The translations under genes were made by a program, and so were the position numbers. Below the pieces are notes generated by a model, which searched no databases, had not been told where the DNA came from, and saw only the letters and a program-made list of their open reading frames with translations. DNA of 6,409 bases from Nitrospirota bacterium (GTDB taxonomy: Bacteria > Nitrospirota > Nitrospiria > Nitrospirales > UBA8639), in assembly GCA_003233615.1 (NCBI GenBank), contig QIMB01000276.1, positions 1 through 6,409 on the forward strand, written 5' to 3'. Each line of letters opens with the position of its first letter. Within the stretch, counting starts at the first letter, position 1. Below, one piece after another: positions 6,164 through 6,409 of the stretch.

Positions 6164-6409
6164 GTGAAAAACGCTTTACGAATCGTTCGTGAATCTGTTC
6201 CATTCGCTCACACGTGGCCTCTTCAAAAGCCGTGGCGCTTTTTTGCCAATCCGTTGTTCCCATTCCCAGCCTGCGTGCTAAAAATACCATTTCGTCCGAT
6301 CCCGATAGTGGAAGCACCAAGTCTTTGGCATGCCCGCGCACAATTCGCAAGCCATCAATGACGTGTCGAAGAAACAGATAGTCATCGTGCAACGCTTCTC
6401 GCTCAGTTA
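6150..6409 (-). CDS. glnE: Glutamine synthetase adenylyltransferase, C-terminal end (partial)
   Basis: About 86 codons of a longer gene whose 5' part lies beyond the right edge; the frame stays open to base 6409 and the stop is at 6152-6150. The peptide (EREALHDDYLFLRHVIDGL, then RIVRGHAKDLVLP, then MVFLARRLGM) resembles the helical GlnD/GlnE C-terminal domain: an AY-FLR-type helix, an LR-xVRG-x-A-x-DL-x-LP motif and an LARRLG motif, ending in a helix with HERFVKRF. In GlnE this domain follows a nucleotidyltransferase domain that adds or removes AMP on the GlnA tyrosine. The TTG at 6392-6390 encodes an internal Leu, not a start. The assignment rests on these short motifs and on the convergent glnA carrying Tyr397; a related GlnD-like or DUF294-type nucleotidyltransferase is the main alternative. 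Confidence 0.75.
   Translation of the reverse strand, partial: TEREALHDDYLFLRHVIDGLRIVRGHAKDLVLPLSGSDEMVFLARRLGMGTTDWQKSATAFEEATCERMEQIHERFVKRFSQKDA

Noticed and set aside
6164..6361. 65-aa + strand ORF at the right end
   Set aside because: It runs antisense to the glnE tail, which has recognisable family motifs, and it lies directly behind the hairpin terminators of glnA.

Overview
The window reads as a chromosomal nitrogen-assimilation locus of a Gram-negative bacterium. It contains an outer-membrane beta-barrel protein, two AmtB-type ammonium transporters on either side of a P-II signalling protein, and glutamine synthetase type I, all on the + strand. The C-terminal end of the glutamine synthetase adenylyltransferase (GlnE) lies convergently on the - strand at the right edge. 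Gene content, roughly 50% G+C by eye, and the style of the porin and of the GlnE tail (LRIVRGxAKDLVLP) suggest the phylum Nitrospirota, perhaps a moderate-GC Nitrospira. That placement is inference: no rRNA or other marker is present.

Layout: 47-1213 BBP2/OmpL-like porin; 1324-2634 first ammonium transporter; 2741-3079 P-II protein (GlnK/GlnB); 3134-4441 second ammonium transporter; 4442-4625 a structured leader/promoter region; 4626-6035 glnA; 6036-6149 a terminator region; 6150 to the window end, partial glnE on the - strand. Gaps of 110, 106 and 54 bases separate the first four genes. They may share a transcript, but the gaps are also large enough for internal promoters. The longest stretch without a gene call is 184 bases.

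How the genes fit together: the porin may give small solutes passage through the outer membrane. The two Amt proteins bring ammonium across the inner membrane. The P-II protein senses 2-oxoglutarate and ATP/ADP and should plug the Amt pores when nitrogen is sufficient; its T-loop Arg47 and uridylylation Tyr51 are present. GlnA fixes ammonium into glutamine and carries the adenylylation tyrosine at position 397. GlnE, which modifies that tyrosine, is encoded tail-to-tail with it.

No mobile element, CRISPR array, tRNA or rRNA was seen. I do not see a clearly new biological system. The points most worth a second look are the amt-glnK-amt sandwich, the structured region upstream of glnA, the small hairpin lying between the glnK Shine-Dalgarno and its start codon, and the glnA/glnE convergent end, where a strong hairpin overlaps the glnE stop codon.
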